Below, one piece after another: positions 31,814 to 41,746 of a stretch of DNA of 64,000 nucleotides (the first letter of the stretch is position 1; each line of letters opens with the position of its first letter). The position numbers and the translations under genes were made by a program. The notes under the pieces are model-generated. The model saw nothing but the letters and a program-made list of their open reading frames with translations, was not told where the DNA came from and did no database searches. Where the stretch lies: the NCBI GenBank assembly GCA_003226295.1, contig CP029803.1:602226-666225 (forward strand). Direction: 5' to 3'. The DNA comes from Candidatus Moanabacter tarae. GTDB lineage: Bacteria; Verrucomicrobiota; Verrucomicrobiia; Opitutales; UBA2987.

Positions 31814-32622
31814 AAGTTAGTCGTAATTTTATTTTAATTTCGAATGGGTGGTTTCTTTTGAAACATATTTTCGACAGCATTTTGAAGAAGGTTTCAGATT
31901 GAAGTCCTCTCATAGGTTGGAGTTCTAAGGGATAAATAAAGAACGTTTTGTCATTTATTATTCCATTGTAGCTCTCCCCGGTTCGATGGGGGGGCTTGCT
32001 TGACTGATATATCATGACGATCCTGGCTTAAGGCCTGATTTTGGATTGGGTAGTAATTTTTTTAGGTGCTTGTCACGGGGGAATTGAACAAGGTGAAGGA
32101 AATCATAGCTACTGCGAGGCTGTATTTAGGCGAAGAGGATTAGATTAAAGCAGTCAAACTACGAGGACATTGGACTATACGAATCAGTGAGTAAGGGGGC
32201 AAAGGTTCTTTGGGGAATATAAAAACAATCCTAAGTTGTCCTATGAAACAGCAGTAGATAGTTGAGGATGGAGACGGTTTAGTGGTTACGGTAGTGAACG
32301 ATTATGAAAGCAGGAGGAGTTCATCCATTCTACGAAATCCGGATTGACTTCGCTTAGAAATCACAGTTCCAAAAGAACATTCAATACAATAACTCAGGAA
32401 TTCTGACACCGAGATTGGTTGGTTTTCATCTTACGGCTAACAGCTTCTTTAGAAAGAGAAACATCATCAATTTACTACCCTCGATTGCCGTTTTGAAATC
32501 TATTGTTTTTCTCGGTATCACGATTTTCGACCAGCCCCTCTATATCCGACCAGATAAAAATTTCAAAAAATTTCCATAATAGACTTGCGCTAGAATGCTC
32601 CCTCGGATGGAAACCATCTTGG
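31814..32622. other. 809-base stretch without an intact gene
   Basis: Between guaA and hisD no reading frame of good coding character is seen on either strand. A 31973-31994 segment can pair C-rich with G-rich bases (CTCCCC and GGGGGG), but no T run follows. The segment at 32066-32389 resembles a decayed gene and is listed separately. The last part would hold the promoter of the his genes, but no convincing -35/-10 pair was found. Confidence 0.6.
32066..32389 (+). pseudogene. Possible remnant of a lipoprotein-sorting-like gene
   Basis: One frame translates to VLVTGELNKVKEIIATARLY, LGEED, stop, IKAVKLRGHWTIRISE, stop, and later VEDGDGLVVTVVNDYESRR with further stops (TAG 32141, TAA 32192, TAG 32255, TGA 32345). 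The pattern of a helix with ATARxYLGxE, then IKAVKxxxxxG, recalls the start of outer-membrane lipoprotein-sorting-like proteins as I remember them. Four stops in about 100 codons is close to what random sequence gives, so the call rests on that likeness alone. Confidence 0.3.
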
Positions 32623-33942
32623 ATGCGTATTGTTAAATATCCGTCAAGACAGTTTGAGGAGGGGGTAACGCACTTTTGCGGTAGACCTGAATCCAACCGA
32701 GACATTAAGTCCGTAGTAGGTTCGATTCTGGAAAATGTGCAAAGGAAAGGGGACTCCGCCATATTAGAATACACGGCGAAGATCGATGGAGTAGATCTTG
32801 CTGGAGGGGGATTCCGTATTCCCTTGAGTATGATGAAACGGGCAAAGCAATCGCTTCCCAAAAGCGATCTAAAGGCGATAAAAGAAGCCATAAGATGCGT
32901 AGAGGACTTTCATAAACGGAATTTTCCACGCGATTGGAATGAAAAGAATATTCATGGTGCTCGGGTTGGAGAGGCTTTTTCACCTCTTGATAGGATTGGC
33001 ATTTGGATTCCTGGAGGTGTTGTTCCTCTTGTGTCTACGGTCATAATGACCGTAGCTCTAGCGAATATCGCGGGAATCCGTGAAGTCACAATCTTTACTC
33101 CACCGCAGAAAAATGGATCGGTCAATCGACGGCTTCTTGCTGCTATGGCTCTATGTCAAGTAAAGGAGGTCTATCGGATGGCGGGTGTTCCTGCCGTTGG
33201 GGCAATGGCTTACGGAACTGAAACGATTAGGCCGGTATGCAAGATATTTGGGCCTGGGAATGCCTATGTCATCGAAGCCAAACGACAGGTTTTTGGGGAG
33301 ATTGGGGTCGATCTGCTTCCAGGACCTAGTGAGATTATGATAATTGCAGATGGCAAAGCTCGGGCTGATTGGGTGGCCGCTGATCTTATTGCCCAAGCCG
33401 AGCATGGGCTTGGGGGGCGGGTCTTTCTTGTTACTACAAGTAAGAGACTCTTAGATTCGGTTAAAATTGAGATAAAGAGTCAGGTTAAATACCTACGGCA
33501 TAGAGCAACAATCGAAGCTGTTTTAGAAATAGGATTTCTAGCAGTTTTAGTTGATCGAATTCATCAAGCAGTCAAGGTTGCAAATCGAATTGCCCCAGAA
33601 CATCTTGAGATTCACACTGAACAATCTAGATGGGATCGACTTATGAGAGGCATTCATAATGCGGGAGCTATTTTTCTAGGAAATCAAACCCCAACTGTGT
33701 TGGGAGATTTTACGGCGGGCCCGAGTCATGTTTTGCCAACGGGAGGCGCCGGACGCTTTTTGAGCGGCCTAAGATTGTCAGACTTTTTCCGTCGGACCAG
33801 TATAGTCGAATACGACGAGAGCTGTTTGGAGCGGGCTCGTGAGACAGTCGAAGCATTTAGTCGAATGGAACAGCTCGACGGACATAGACACTCGCTAAGA
33901 ATTCGCTTACAAGACAAGCGTAGAGAATCTAATGGAGGGTAA
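32623..33942 (+). CDS. hisD: Histidinol dehydrogenase
   Basis: HisD does the last two steps of histidine synthesis, histidinol to histidine with two NAD. The 439 residues from ATG 32623 contain IWIPGGVVPL, GPGNAYV, the zinc ligands in LIAQAEHG (Gln, His), GDFTAGPSHVLPTGGAGRF (Asp) and the C-terminal DGHRHSLRIR (His), and the catalytic Glu-His in IAPEHLEI. A frame open back to 32503 adds 40 residues with no family likeness, so it was not used. hisC follows after nine bases. Confidence 0.96.
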   Translation: MRIVKYPSRQFEEGVTHFCGRPESNRDIKSVVGSILENVQRKGDSAILEYTAKIDGVDLAGGGFRIPLSMMKRAKQSLPKSDLKAIKEAIRCVEDFHKRNFPRDWNEKNIHGARVGEAFSPLDRIGIWIPGGVVPLVSTVIMTVALANIAGIREVTIFTPPQKNGSVNRRLLAAMALCQVKEVYRMAGVPAVGAMAYGTETIRPVCKIFGPGNAYVIEAKRQVFGEIGVDLLPGPSEIMIIADGKARADWVAADLIAQAEHGLGGRVFLVTTSKRLLDSVKIEIKSQVKYLRHRATIEAVLEIGFLAVLVDRIHQAVKVANRIAPEHLEIHTEQSRWDRLMRGIHNAGAIFLGNQTPTVLGDFTAGPSHVLPTGGAGRFLSGLRLSDFFRRTSIVEYDESCLERARETVEAFSRMEQLDGHRHSLRIRLQDKRRESNGG

Positions 33943-33951
33943 GATTTCCTG

Positions 33952-35046
33952 ATGTCCGATCCATCAAAGTTTTTAATTCCTATCCTCCCGCACCTTAAGG
34001 GTGTTGATGCATACACTCCTGGGGTACAACCCGAAGGAGGAGATTGGTTAAAGCTTAATACGAATGAGAGTCCATTTTTACCCAGCCCCAGGGTAGAACA
34101 TGCGATAAAATCCCAAATCTCCAATCTTTCTTTATATCCCGATCCCCGAAGTCTAAATTTGCGCGCTGCAATTGCCAAAACTTACTCTCTGGAGATGGAA
34201 CGAGTAATAGTAGGGAATGGATCGGATGATCTTCTCAACATACTTGTACGTTGTTTTTCTGGTCCTGAGAATTACGTTGGGATGTTGGTGCCGAGTTATT
34301 CTCTTTATCCTGTTCTTACTGCGATTCAGGGTGCAGAAATAATTCCAGTGTTGTTTGATCGGGAAATGAAATTCGATGCCGCAGCTATAATATCGAGCGG
34401 GGCCAATCTTTTTTTTCTCAATTCTCCGAACTCTCCAACGGGTATCGCTGTTCCGAATGTGGACATAAGAGAGGTGTTAAACAAATTTGATGGTATACTA
34501 GTTGTCGATGAAGCTTATGCGGCATTTGCCGAAGAATGCGCTCTTCCTTTGGTCAAAGAATTCGAAAACCTTGTTGTCGTTCGAACATTGTCTAAGTCAC
34601 ATGCATTAGCGGGACTTAGAGTAGGTTATGCGATCGCAGCGCCTAGAATAATCGAATATATGGACCGTGTACGTGACAGCTATAATGTTAACAGACTTAG
34701 TCAAGCAGGCGCGTTAGCTGCTCTTTCTGACGTTGAATACTACGCAGAAAAAATTTGTAAGACGAAGGAAACCCGAGACCGTTGCTACCAAGAATTTACC
34801 GAGTTAGGATGGTTTACATATCCTTCTCAGTCGAATTACCTTTTTACGGAGCCAGTTCAAAGATTGGGCGAGACAGGTAGGCAGATTGCAGTAAGTTTAT
34901 ACGAGTACCTTTTGGAGAGGAAAATTCTAGTCCGTCACTTTGGCAGTAACAAATTGACAGAGGGATTTCTTCGAATTTCTGTAGGTAAAGATGAGGAGAT
35001 GGGAAAGTTTTTTGAAGTGGTAAATCAATGGCTAAGGAACGGATAG
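33952..35046 (+). CDS. hisC: Histidinol-phosphate aminotransferase
   Basis: HisC transfers an amino group from glutamate to imidazole acetol phosphate, using pyridoxal phosphate. The 364 residues show the class I/II aminotransferase pattern: [10 protein letters not shown] for phosphate binding (88-97), NSPNSPTG (157-164), VDEAYAAF (185-192) and the Schiff-base Lys215 in [17 protein letters not shown]. It starts nine bases after hisD and overlaps hisB by 19 bases, so the three are one operon. Confidence 0.96.
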   Translation: MSDPSKFLIPILPHLKGVDAYTPGVQPEGGDWLKLNTNESPFLPSPRVEHAIKSQISNLSLYPDPRSLNLRAAIAKTYSLEMERVIVGNGSDDLLNILVRCFSGPENYVGMLVPSYSLYPVLTAIQGAEIIPVLFDREMKFDAAAIISSGANLFFLNSPNSPTGIAVPNVDIREVLNKFDGILVVDEAYAAFAEECALPLVKEFENLVVVRTLSKSHALAGLRVGYAIAAPRIIEYMDRVRDSYNVNRLSQAGALAALSDVEYYAEKICKTKETRDRCYQEFTELGWFTYPSQSNYLFTEPVQRLGETGRQIAVSLYEYLLERKILVRHFGSNKLTEGFLRISVGKDEEMGKFFEVVNQWLRNG

Positions 35047-35627
35047 CGGAAGTTAAACGAAAGACAAATGAGACGGATATTTTTCTCCGTCTTAACCTTG
35101 ACGGTACAGGCGAGAGTGAAATCTCAAGTGGTATCCCTTTCTTCGACCATATGTTGGAACTGTTTGCACGCCATGGGTTGTTTGATCTTAAATTGAGGGC
35201 TGACGGAGATACAGACGTTGACTTTCACCACACCGTTGAGGACACCGGGATTGTAATAGGGGAATGTGTCAAAAAGGCTTTGGGTGAAAAGCTCGGAATT
35301 AATCGTTACGGCTATTTCGTTCTTCCAATGGATGAGTCGCTTGCTGAAGTATCTCTGGATTTGAGTGGCAGACCATTACTGGTTTATCATGTACGCGCGA
35401 GTAATTGGTTTGTGCGTGAATTTAATATCGGTCTGGTTAGGGAGTTCTTTCAGGCATTTGCGAATAATGTAGGTGCAAATGTTCACATCAATCTGCAGTA
35501 CGGGGAGGAGCCCCACCACATTGCCGAGGCAATCTTTAAAGCGTTCGCCCGGGCCCTTGATCGTGCTACCTCGATTGATTTACGACGAGGTCAAAGTCTT
35601 CCGTCGACAAAAGGACTTCTATCCTGA
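35028..35627 (+). CDS. hisB: Imidazoleglycerol-phosphate dehydratase
   Basis: HisB removes water from imidazoleglycerol phosphate in a manganese-dependent step of histidine synthesis. The 199 residues are the stand-alone dehydratase without the phosphatase domain seen in enterobacterial HisB. The motifs are [31 protein letters not shown] and the second metal motif [18 protein letters not shown]. The missing phosphatase may be supplied by the IMPase-like gene at 41747. The start overlaps hisC by 19 bases. Confidence 0.97.
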   Translation: MAKERIAEVKRKTNETDIFLRLNLDGTGESEISSGIPFFDHMLELFARHGLFDLKLRADGDTDVDFHHTVEDTGIVIGECVKKALGEKLGINRYGYFVLPMDESLAEVSLDLSGRPLLVYHVRASNWFVREFNIGLVREFFQAFANNVGANVHINLQYGEEPHHIAEAIFKAFARALDRATSIDLRRGQSLPSTKGLLS

Positions 35628-35740
35628 AACTTATGTAATGAGAAGGGATAAGAAGAGGCCGTCTGAATAATTAGTGAGGAGTAAGCGGCGTGATGATCTT
35701 TACTATCAAAGCATTGATTCAATAAATCGATTTTAGGTGA

Positions 35741-37036
35741 ATGTATAACTCAGTTACAGTCCGAATCGAAGGTGAAAACTTCAATTTTCCTGTGATTGAT
35801 GGAACTGAAGGAGAACGTGCCATCGATCTTAGAGCACTTCGGAAACGCAGTGGGTTTGTTACTTTTGATGAAGGTTATGGCAATACTGGGTCATGTCTTA
35901 GTGAGATAACGTTTATTGATGGAGAAAAAGGGATACTGCGATATCGAGGGTATCCGATTGAAGAATTAGCAGAAAAGTCGAATTTTTTAGAATCGGCTTA
36001 CCTCATCATCTACGGAGAGTTTCCAGATTTAGAAGAAATGGAGGCATTCACGCAGCGGGTTCTCAGAGATGGAGGTCTACATGAAAATATGGAACAGGCC
36101 TTCTTGGGGTTTTCGAGCAACTCGCATCCGATGGCTATGCTTTCTTCCCTGGTCAATGTTCTCGGCTCATACTATTCTGAAATGGCGAGCAATAATCGAT
36201 CGCAGGACCTTGCTTGTTTTGATGAAACTGCCGCTCTTCTGCTTTCCAGGGTGAGAGCTATTGCAGCAAATTCTTACCGGATTAAACGGGGAAGTCCGAT
36301 TAATTATCCGAAAGCTGATGCTGGATACTGTGAGAATTTCCTGCACATGATGTTTTCTAATCCTCATGCAGAGTACGAAGTTGATAAGAGTGTGTCAGAT
36401 GCTCTGGATCTTTTTTTATTACTGCATGCAGATCACGAACAGAATTGTAGCACCTCGACAGTACGGATGGTTGCCTCGGGTGGTGCTAATCTCTTTGCTT
36501 CAGTTTCATCTGGTATAAATGCTTTGTGGGGACCACTTCACGGTGGTGCTAATATGGCGGTAGTAGAAATGTTGGAAGGCATTCGTGATGAAGGCGATGA
36601 CGGGAGTCGATTCCTCAACGAGGTGAAGGATGGAAAGCGCCTGCTAATGGGTTTCGGACATAGAGTCTACAAGAATTACGACCCACGAGCTAAAATCCTC
36701 CAAAAAGCTGCCGATATTGTTCTTGGGAAGCTGGGTCACAAGGATCCTCTTCTTGAGATCGCCAGGCATCTAGAGCAGGCGGCTTTGCATGAGGAGTATT
36801 TCCTTGAACGGAAACTTTACCCTAATGTTGATTTCTATAGTGGGATAATACTTAACGCCATTGGAATTCCCCTTGAGATGTTTACCGTTATGTTTGCTAT
36901 TGGCCGAATGCCGGGATGGATAGCGCATTGGAAAGAGTTGGCTTCAGACCCCAAGGGTCGGATCCATCGTCCACGACAAATTTACACAGGAGCTACGCTG
37001 CGCAACTATCCGAGACAGAAAACTGTCAAACAGTGA
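35741..37036 (+). CDS. gltA: Citrate synthase
   Basis: This enzyme condenses acetyl-CoA and oxaloacetate at the entry of the citric acid cycle. The 431 residues match the type II bacterial form. The active-site motifs are [10 protein letters not shown] (first His), [11 protein letters not shown] (second His) and [14 protein letters not shown] (binding of oxaloacetate); the catalytic Asp lies in NVDFYSG. Its N-terminal domain is the NADH-binding small domain found in large citrate synthases. It stands alone, 113 bases after hisB and convergent with the next gene. Confidence 0.97.
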   Translation: MYNSVTVRIEGENFNFPVIDGTEGERAIDLRALRKRSGFVTFDEGYGNTGSCLSEITFIDGEKGILRYRGYPIEELAEKSNFLESAYLIIYGEFPDLEEMEAFTQRVLRDGGLHENMEQAFLGFSSNSHPMAMLSSLVNVLGSYYSEMASNNRSQDLACFDETAALLLSRVRAIAANSYRIKRGSPINYPKADAGYCENFLHMMFSNPHAEYEVDKSVSDALDLFLLLHADHEQNCSTSTVRMVASGGANLFASVSSGINALWGPLHGGANMAVVEMLEGIRDEGDDGSRFLNEVKDGKRLLMGFGHRVYKNYDPRAKILQKAADIVLGKLGHKDPLLEIARHLEQAALHEEYFLERKLYPNVDFYSGIILNAIGIPLEMFTVMFAIGRMPGWIAHWKELASDPKGRIHRPRQIYTGATLRNYPRQKTVKQ

Positions 37037-37089
37037 CGGTCGTCATCTGGTAAAGCTCTCTTGAAACTATTCTATCCGGATTTAACCTA

Positions 37090-37809
37090 TTAATCTCGGG
37101 AAATCCTGAATATTTCCTCCGTATTGAGCCCAGTTAGTGCTTTGATTCCGGACAGAAGTTTCCACAGGACAAGTGACATAACAACCATGGAAGGAATGAA
37201 GATGACAGGGTAGCTCCAGAATGTCATTTTACCGAGTTCCATATTAAACGCGTCCGTACCGCTTTCGCTTCTAATAAGAAACTTGGCGAGTAGATAGTTT
37301 AGGCTGGCACTGAGGAAAAACGAACCGGCAAGTAGAAAGGTACAGAATTTCATTAGCTGTTCAAAAGCAGTGCGATTGCCTTTTTCATCTAGCTCAAGAT
37401 CGACACGGACTACGTCAATAATCTCTCTATTGTAGAGGAAGAGTCGCACTAAAGGTTTCTGGGTCTTTGTTGTAACGAGTACGGCTAATCCAATAAGTAA
37501 CGGAATTGCTGCTTCCTTGATTGCGATCCAATTTTTATCTAATTTCAATAGGCCGATGCCCCCTGTAATGAGAATGCTGATAAATCCGATTATGGAGAAA
37601 AGATTGTAACGCTTCCTAATAATGAAATCAAATAAACCATAGCATATGGGACAGATGATAGCGGATAACAGGGCAGCAGATGGACTTAGCGAGAGCCATT
37701 TTACACCCTTTATGAGAATAAGAGATGGCAGGAGAATATTTATAACTAGATTGAGGAACACATTCTCCTGTCGGATTTGGGCAGAATTAGGATTTTTAAC
37801 TGGATCCAT
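37090..37809 (-). CDS. VC0807-like membrane protein
   Basis: This 239-residue membrane protein has about six hydrophobic segments and resembles the VC0807 family as I recall it: NILLPSLILIKG at the first segment, PICYGLFDFIIRKR, and SILITGGIGLLKLDKNWIAIKEAAIPLLIGL with the conserved ITGGxGL and KEA. The function of the family is unknown to me; no catalytic residues are evident. It is divergent from the histidine kinase gene, sharing a 165-base intergenic region, and convergent with citrate synthase. Confidence 0.75.
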   Translation of the reverse strand: MDPVKNPNSAQIRQENVFLNLVINILLPSLILIKGVKWLSLSPSAALLSAIICPICYGLFDFIIRKRYNLFSIIGFISILITGGIGLLKLDKNWIAIKEAAIPLLIGLAVLVTTKTQKPLVRLFLYNREIIDVVRVDLELDEKGNRTAFEQLMKFCTFLLAGSFFLSASLNYLLAKFLIRSESGTDAFNMELGKMTFWSYPVIFIPSMVVMSLVLWKLLSGIKALTGLNTEEIFRISRD

Positions 37810-37883
37810 TATATAAATTAGAGTTTTCCTTCATTTTATCGCCGGTGATAATTTAAGACATTTAAAACCGGGAGTTGCTATAG

Positions 37884-37912
37884 TTGCAAAGGATCAATAA
37901 TATTCGTATCCT
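37884..37912 (+). promoter_or_regulatory. Possible sigma-70-type promoter for the histidine kinase gene
   Basis: TTGCAA at 37884-37889 and TATCCT at 37907-37912 are spaced by 17 bases; each matches four of six consensus bases. It lies in the divergent spacer, 63 bases before the kinase start. AAAGGAG at 37961-37967 is the ribosome-binding site. Confidence 0.35.
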
Positions 37913-37974
37913 GATGCGGGTTTTGAATATTTAAAGGTAAATAGTAATCATTAGAAAGACAAAGGAGAATCTTG

Positions 37975-39156
37975 ATGCAGCTAGGCAAGCCTAATTCATT
38001 AGATCGGATCCTCGACCGGATCGGGGATATGGATGAGGCGAATCTCTCTATTTTAGTGCAAAGGCTAGCGCGCGAACGGAGATTACTCGAGACCATCCTA
38101 GACACAATTCGCGAGGGCGTTCTGATCATTGACGGAGAGGGAATCATAGAGCATGGAAACGAGGCTGCCAGCCGAATGATTGGTTTTGATCGTAAGGATC
38201 AAGGACAAAATCCCCTATGGAAATTAATACCTGAATTAGCACGAACTCTTGAGTTGAGTATCGATGGGGAGTACTCTGAAATATCTGTTGTCTCGCGGGA
38301 GGTTCAGCTCACCTATCCTGAAGACCGATATCTGCGCATTTACCTGATTCCCTTTAGTGATGAGGATATTGATATTCATGAAGGGAAAAGGTACGCTGTC
38401 GTCCTTTCTGACATAACAGAAGAGAAGATAACGGTTCGTGAGATGATCGAGGATGAAAAAACATCCTCAATTCTCATGTTGGCTGCGGGAGTTGCTCACG
38501 AATTAGGCAATCCGTTGAATTCACTAACCATACATTTGCAACTGATCAAGCGGCAGCTTGAAAAGAAGGATGCCGAATTTGATCTAAAAACGACAGATTC
38601 CAGTCTTTCAGTCTGTACCCGAGAAGTTGGTCGTCTGGACGGCATAATTCGAAATTTTCTAGGTGCTGTTCGGCCAACTCAGCCTAATTTTCAGGATGTT
38701 GATCTTATTTCTGTAATGGGAGATGTTCTTGAGACGATTGGTCAGGAATTGAAGGATCAAGGTGTAAGCGTCGATATTGATATCGACCGGAAACCACCTC
38801 TGGTGGTGGCAGATCCCAATCAGATTGAGCAGGTTTATTTCAACCTTTTACGGAATGCGTCGGAAGCAATGGAAGGAGGGGGAACTATCAGAGTGCGTTC
38901 TCGCTCTGATGATGAATTTGTTTATCTCCAGATTGGTGATTCAGGATCTGGCATTGAAGGACAAAATCTGAGCAAAGTTTTTGAACCTTATTATACAACT
39001 AAAAAAGGGGGCCATGGACTTGGGATGATGATTGTTCACAGAATCATGTCAGAGCATGGTGGGCTTGTCGGAATTGACAGTCGAATGGGAACGGGAACCG
39101 TCGTTACACTTCAATTGCCCCGAAGACATCGACGTATCCGTCGTCTCAAAAGTTAA
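37975..39156 (+). CDS. PAS-domain sensor histidine kinase (NtrB-like)
   Basis: This 393-residue protein has no membrane segments, so it should be cytoplasmic. Its order is a helical start, a PAS domain (about residues 35-150, ILDTIREGVLIIDGEGIIEH), the phospho-acceptor helix with His175 in GVAHELGNPLNSL, and the ATPase domain with EQVYFNLLRNASEAM, IGDSGSGIEG and KGGHGLGMMIVHRI. ATG 37975 is favoured by AAAGGAG seven bases upstream; TTG 37972 is one codon earlier. The NtrC-type regulator follows 135 bases later and is its likely partner. The signal is unknown. Confidence 0.93.
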   Translation: MQLGKPNSLDRILDRIGDMDEANLSILVQRLARERRLLETILDTIREGVLIIDGEGIIEHGNEAASRMIGFDRKDQGQNPLWKLIPELARTLELSIDGEYSEISVVSREVQLTYPEDRYLRIYLIPFSDEDIDIHEGKRYAVVLSDITEEKITVREMIEDEKTSSILMLAAGVAHELGNPLNSLTIHLQLIKRQLEKKDAEFDLKTTDSSLSVCTREVGRLDGIIRNFLGAVRPTQPNFQDVDLISVMGDVLETIGQELKDQGVSVDIDIDRKPPLVVADPNQIEQVYFNLLRNASEAMEGGGTIRVRSRSDDEFVYLQIGDSGSGIEGQNLSKVFEPYYTTKKGGHGLGMMIVHRIMSEHGGLVGIDSRMGTGTVVTLQLPRRHRRIRRLKS

Positions 39157-39190
39157 GTAATTCGTATTTTCTTGCGATTTGGATCCGGTT

Positions 39191-39211
39191 GTGCCAAAGT
39201 GGCACTTTTTT
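39191..39211 (+). terminator. Short hairpin plus T run between kinase and regulator genes
   Basis: GTGCCA (39191-39196) pairs with TGGCAC (39200-39205) around a three-base loop and is followed by six T residues, the form of an intrinsic terminator on the + strand. The stem is short, so termination may be partial and reduce expression of the regulator relative to the kinase. Confidence 0.5.
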
Positions 39212-39291
39212 GGAATTTTAAGCACGGAAGAATTGAATACCAACCCTTCTTTTCTGAATTGAGACAAAATTGCCCATTTGGGAATTAGGAA

Positions 39292-40653
39292 ATGCCTGCC
39301 ACTATTCTCATAGTTGATGATGAAAAACACACCCGTGAGGGTCTGAAACAGGTTCTGGGGGACAATTACGAAGTTTATTTGGCGGAAAGTGCGGTTGAGG
39401 CGTTTAATCTTTTTGATTCCGAGAATTTCGATGTGGTTCTGACAGACTTAAAAATGGCAGGTCAGAGTGGACTCAATGTAATCGACCGAGCTATCGAACT
39501 TTCCTATCGGCCGATAGTGATTATGATGACGGCTTATGGAACAGTTGAATCGGCAGTTGAAGCGATGCGTAGGGGTGCCTGTGATTTCTTAACTAAACCG
39601 GTTAATTTAGAGCAGCTTGAAATCGTTATTAAGCGTGCTCTTAAATCGCGAAACCTAGAAGTTGAAAACCAAAATTTGCACGAACGCTTAGACAGCAAGT
39701 TTAATTACGAGGGGATTATTGGAAACTCGCTCGCTCTCTCAGAGGTGATGGAAAAAATGAAACTGGTAGCCCGTTCAAAAGCTACGGTTCTATTGCACGG
39801 GGAAACAGGAACAGGGAAGGAACTTTTTGCTCAAGCGATTCATCAAAACAGCGATCAAGCCCGTAATTCCTTTATTGCGGTTCATTGTGCTTCACTTCCT
39901 TCGAATTTGTTGGAAAGTGAATTATTTGGACACGAAAAGGGTGCCTTTACTGGTGCCGACGAACGGCGGATTGGTCGATTCGAAGCAGCTGATGGGGGTA
40001 CTCTTTTCATTGACGAAATCGGAGAAGTTGATGCGTCGACACAAGTGAAGCTACTCCGTTTTCTTGAATTAAGAACATTTGAAAGATTAGGGAGCATTAA
40101 ACCCATCAAAGTGGACGTAAGGTTAGTTGTTGCAACTAATCAGAAGTTAGAGGAATTGGTTAGGAGTGGTCGGTTCAGAGAGGATCTTTATTACCGACTC
40201 AACGTAATTCCGATTGAGCTGCCTCCTTTGCGGGACCGGAAGGAAGACATTCCTATATTGCTTATGCATTACCTGCAACATTTTGCTAAAGAGAATCAGA
40301 CTGAAAGGGTAGAGATAGAACCCTCAGCGATGAAGATTATTCAAGAATTTCCCTGGCCCGGGAATGTCCGTGAATTGCGAAACATGGCTGAGCATATTGT
40401 AGTATTGAAAGGAGGTGGACGCATCAGTGAATATGATCTCCCTCCGCATTTGCTAATGGAGTCTATGACAGGTAGGATTGAGGACACTTCTCATGAGTCT
40501 CTTTTAGTTGAAGAAAACGAAAAGAGACTAGTTCAAAACTCCTTGGTCAAAGCAAAGGGAAATCGAACTAGAGCGGCAGAATTAATGGGTATTAGTCGAA
40601 GAACCTTGCACCGTAAGCTCAAACAGTGGCCAGATTTAAATCCGGAAGCCTGA
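39292..40653 (+). CDS. NtrC-family sigma-54-dependent response regulator
   Basis: The 453 residues form three domains: a receiver with phospho-acceptor Asp52 in VVLTDLKMAG; an AAA+ domain with Walker A GETGTGKE (170-177), GAFTGA (217-222), which contacts sigma-54, and Walker B LFIDEIGE (238-245); and a Fis-type helix-turn-helix near residues 415-445 (NRTRAAELMGISRRTLHRKL). All motifs for open-complex formation at sigma-54 promoters are intact. The upstream kinase is the likely partner; targets are unknown. The start ATG 39292 follows AGGAA with short spacing. Confidence 0.95.
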   Translation: MPATILIVDDEKHTREGLKQVLGDNYEVYLAESAVEAFNLFDSENFDVVLTDLKMAGQSGLNVIDRAIELSYRPIVIMMTAYGTVESAVEAMRRGACDFLTKPVNLEQLEIVIKRALKSRNLEVENQNLHERLDSKFNYEGIIGNSLALSEVMEKMKLVARSKATVLLHGETGTGKELFAQAIHQNSDQARNSFIAVHCASLPSNLLESELFGHEKGAFTGADERRIGRFEAADGGTLFIDEIGEVDASTQVKLLRFLELRTFERLGSIKPIKVDVRLVVATNQKLEELVRSGRFREDLYYRLNVIPIELPPLRDRKEDIPILLMHYLQHFAKENQTERVEIEPSAMKIIQEFPWPGNVRELRNMAEHIVVLKGGGRISEYDLPPHLLMESMTGRIEDTSHESLLVEENEKRLVQNSLVKAKGNRTRAAELMGISRRTLHRKLKQWPDLNPEA

Positions 40654-40874
40654 GAGTTTGTATAATTTATTCGATCTAATTACGGATAAATTTCTTTTTG
40701 GATTTCTGATCTAAATCTTTGTAATTTTTAGTTTTATTTCTTTTTATCTTATATAGATCCTAGCATTTTGAGAAATGCCTTATTTCAACTATTTCGGAAC
40801 TTCGATAGATAATAAGCAGATAATATAATTTCAGGAATCAAGGCATAGCATACAAATGCGCGACCTGAATCTGG

Positions 40875-40903
40875 TTGACATGCCAGATTTAGTCGGGAGA
40901 TTT
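40875..40903 (+). promoter_or_regulatory. Possible promoter of tRNA-Gly
   Basis: A perfect TTGACA lies at 40875-40880, with a weak -10 (GAGATT to GATTTG region) about 17 bases later, placing transcription start about ten bases before the tRNA. The sequence between 40654 and 40870 is A/T-rich and holds no gene. Confidence 0.35.
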
Positions 40904-40920
40904 GTGGATCATTGTTGGGT

Positions 40921-40996
<76 letters not shown>

Positions 40997-41027
40997 TATA
41001 GGTAGATAAAACACTTTATAGTTTTCC

Positions 41028-41726
41028 GTGAAGGCCAGTCAGCTTTTCCGACTCCCTAAATCGCTTCCTTTCAGTGAATTTTTTGATTCCGAGGAAGCAC
41101 CATGGGAATGGGTTTCAAAGATTGAGAGAGCTCTTCTTGAATGGTTTGGATTAGATAGACCAATAAATAGGGAGAGTCGAATAGATGGAGTGTTTGGATC
41201 GGATTTGGTCTTCATACATGAGTCAGTGAAATTGCCTTCCCACTATGAGATCGCTGGCCCCTGCTACATTGGAGAGGGCACTGAGGTTCGACCAGGTGCA
41301 TATATTCGAGGTAATGTAATTGTGGGTCGGGAATGTGTTCTTGGGAATTCTTGCGAATACAAAAATTGTCTGTTGATGGACCGAGTAGAGACAGCTCATT
41401 TTAATTATATTGGCGATTCGGTCCTGGGCTCAAATGCACATCTTGGTGCTGGTGCAGTCCTTTCTAACCTTCGCTTAAACAAAGATGAGATTCGTGTTAC
41501 TATATCGGGTAGGCGAGTATCGACTGGGCGAAGAAAGCTAGGTGCACTTCTAGGAGAAGGATCTCAAGTAGGATGCAATGCGGTTCTCCAGCCTGGGACA
41601 ATTCTTGGGAAAGGATCAATGGTACTCCCTGCCGTGGCATTCGGTGGGAGTTTACCTGAGAATGCTATTGCGATGATTGGGGGACAGATCCAGAAGGCAG
41701 CTTTGGAAGGGGAAGAACAAGTTTAG
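41028..41726 (+). CDS. Left-handed beta-helix (hexapeptide-repeat) protein, GlmU-C-like
   Basis: This 232-residue protein has an alpha-helical first part (to about residue 65) and then a left-handed beta helix of hexapeptide repeats (IAGPCYIGEGTEVRPGAYIR, VIVGRECVLGNSCEYKN and VLGSNAHLGAGAVLSNL). The pattern resembles the C-terminal acyltransferase half of GlmU-type sugar nucleotide enzymes without the nucleotidyltransferase half. A stand-alone transferase acting on a sugar or sugar nucleotide is an inference. The start is a GTG at 41028 with no clear ribosome-binding site, 31 bases after tRNA-Gly. Confidence 0.8.
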   Translation: MKASQLFRLPKSLPFSEFFDSEEAPWEWVSKIERALLEWFGLDRPINRESRIDGVFGSDLVFIHESVKLPSHYEIAGPCYIGEGTEVRPGAYIRGNVIVGRECVLGNSCEYKNCLLMDRVETAHFNYIGDSVLGSNAHLGAGAVLSNLRLNKDEIRVTISGRRVSTGRRKLGALLGEGSQVGCNAVLQPGTILGKGSMVLPAVAFGGSLPENAIAMIGGQIQKAALEGEEQV

Positions 41727-41746
41727 AAAAGTAGCAAATTCTTAGG

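Noticed and set aside
32304-32357. Short peptide MKAGGVHPFYEIRIDFA resembling the L31 start
   Set aside because: Only 17 residues precede a stop, and the following bases give no CGNTF-like continuation, so an rpmE remnant is not supported.
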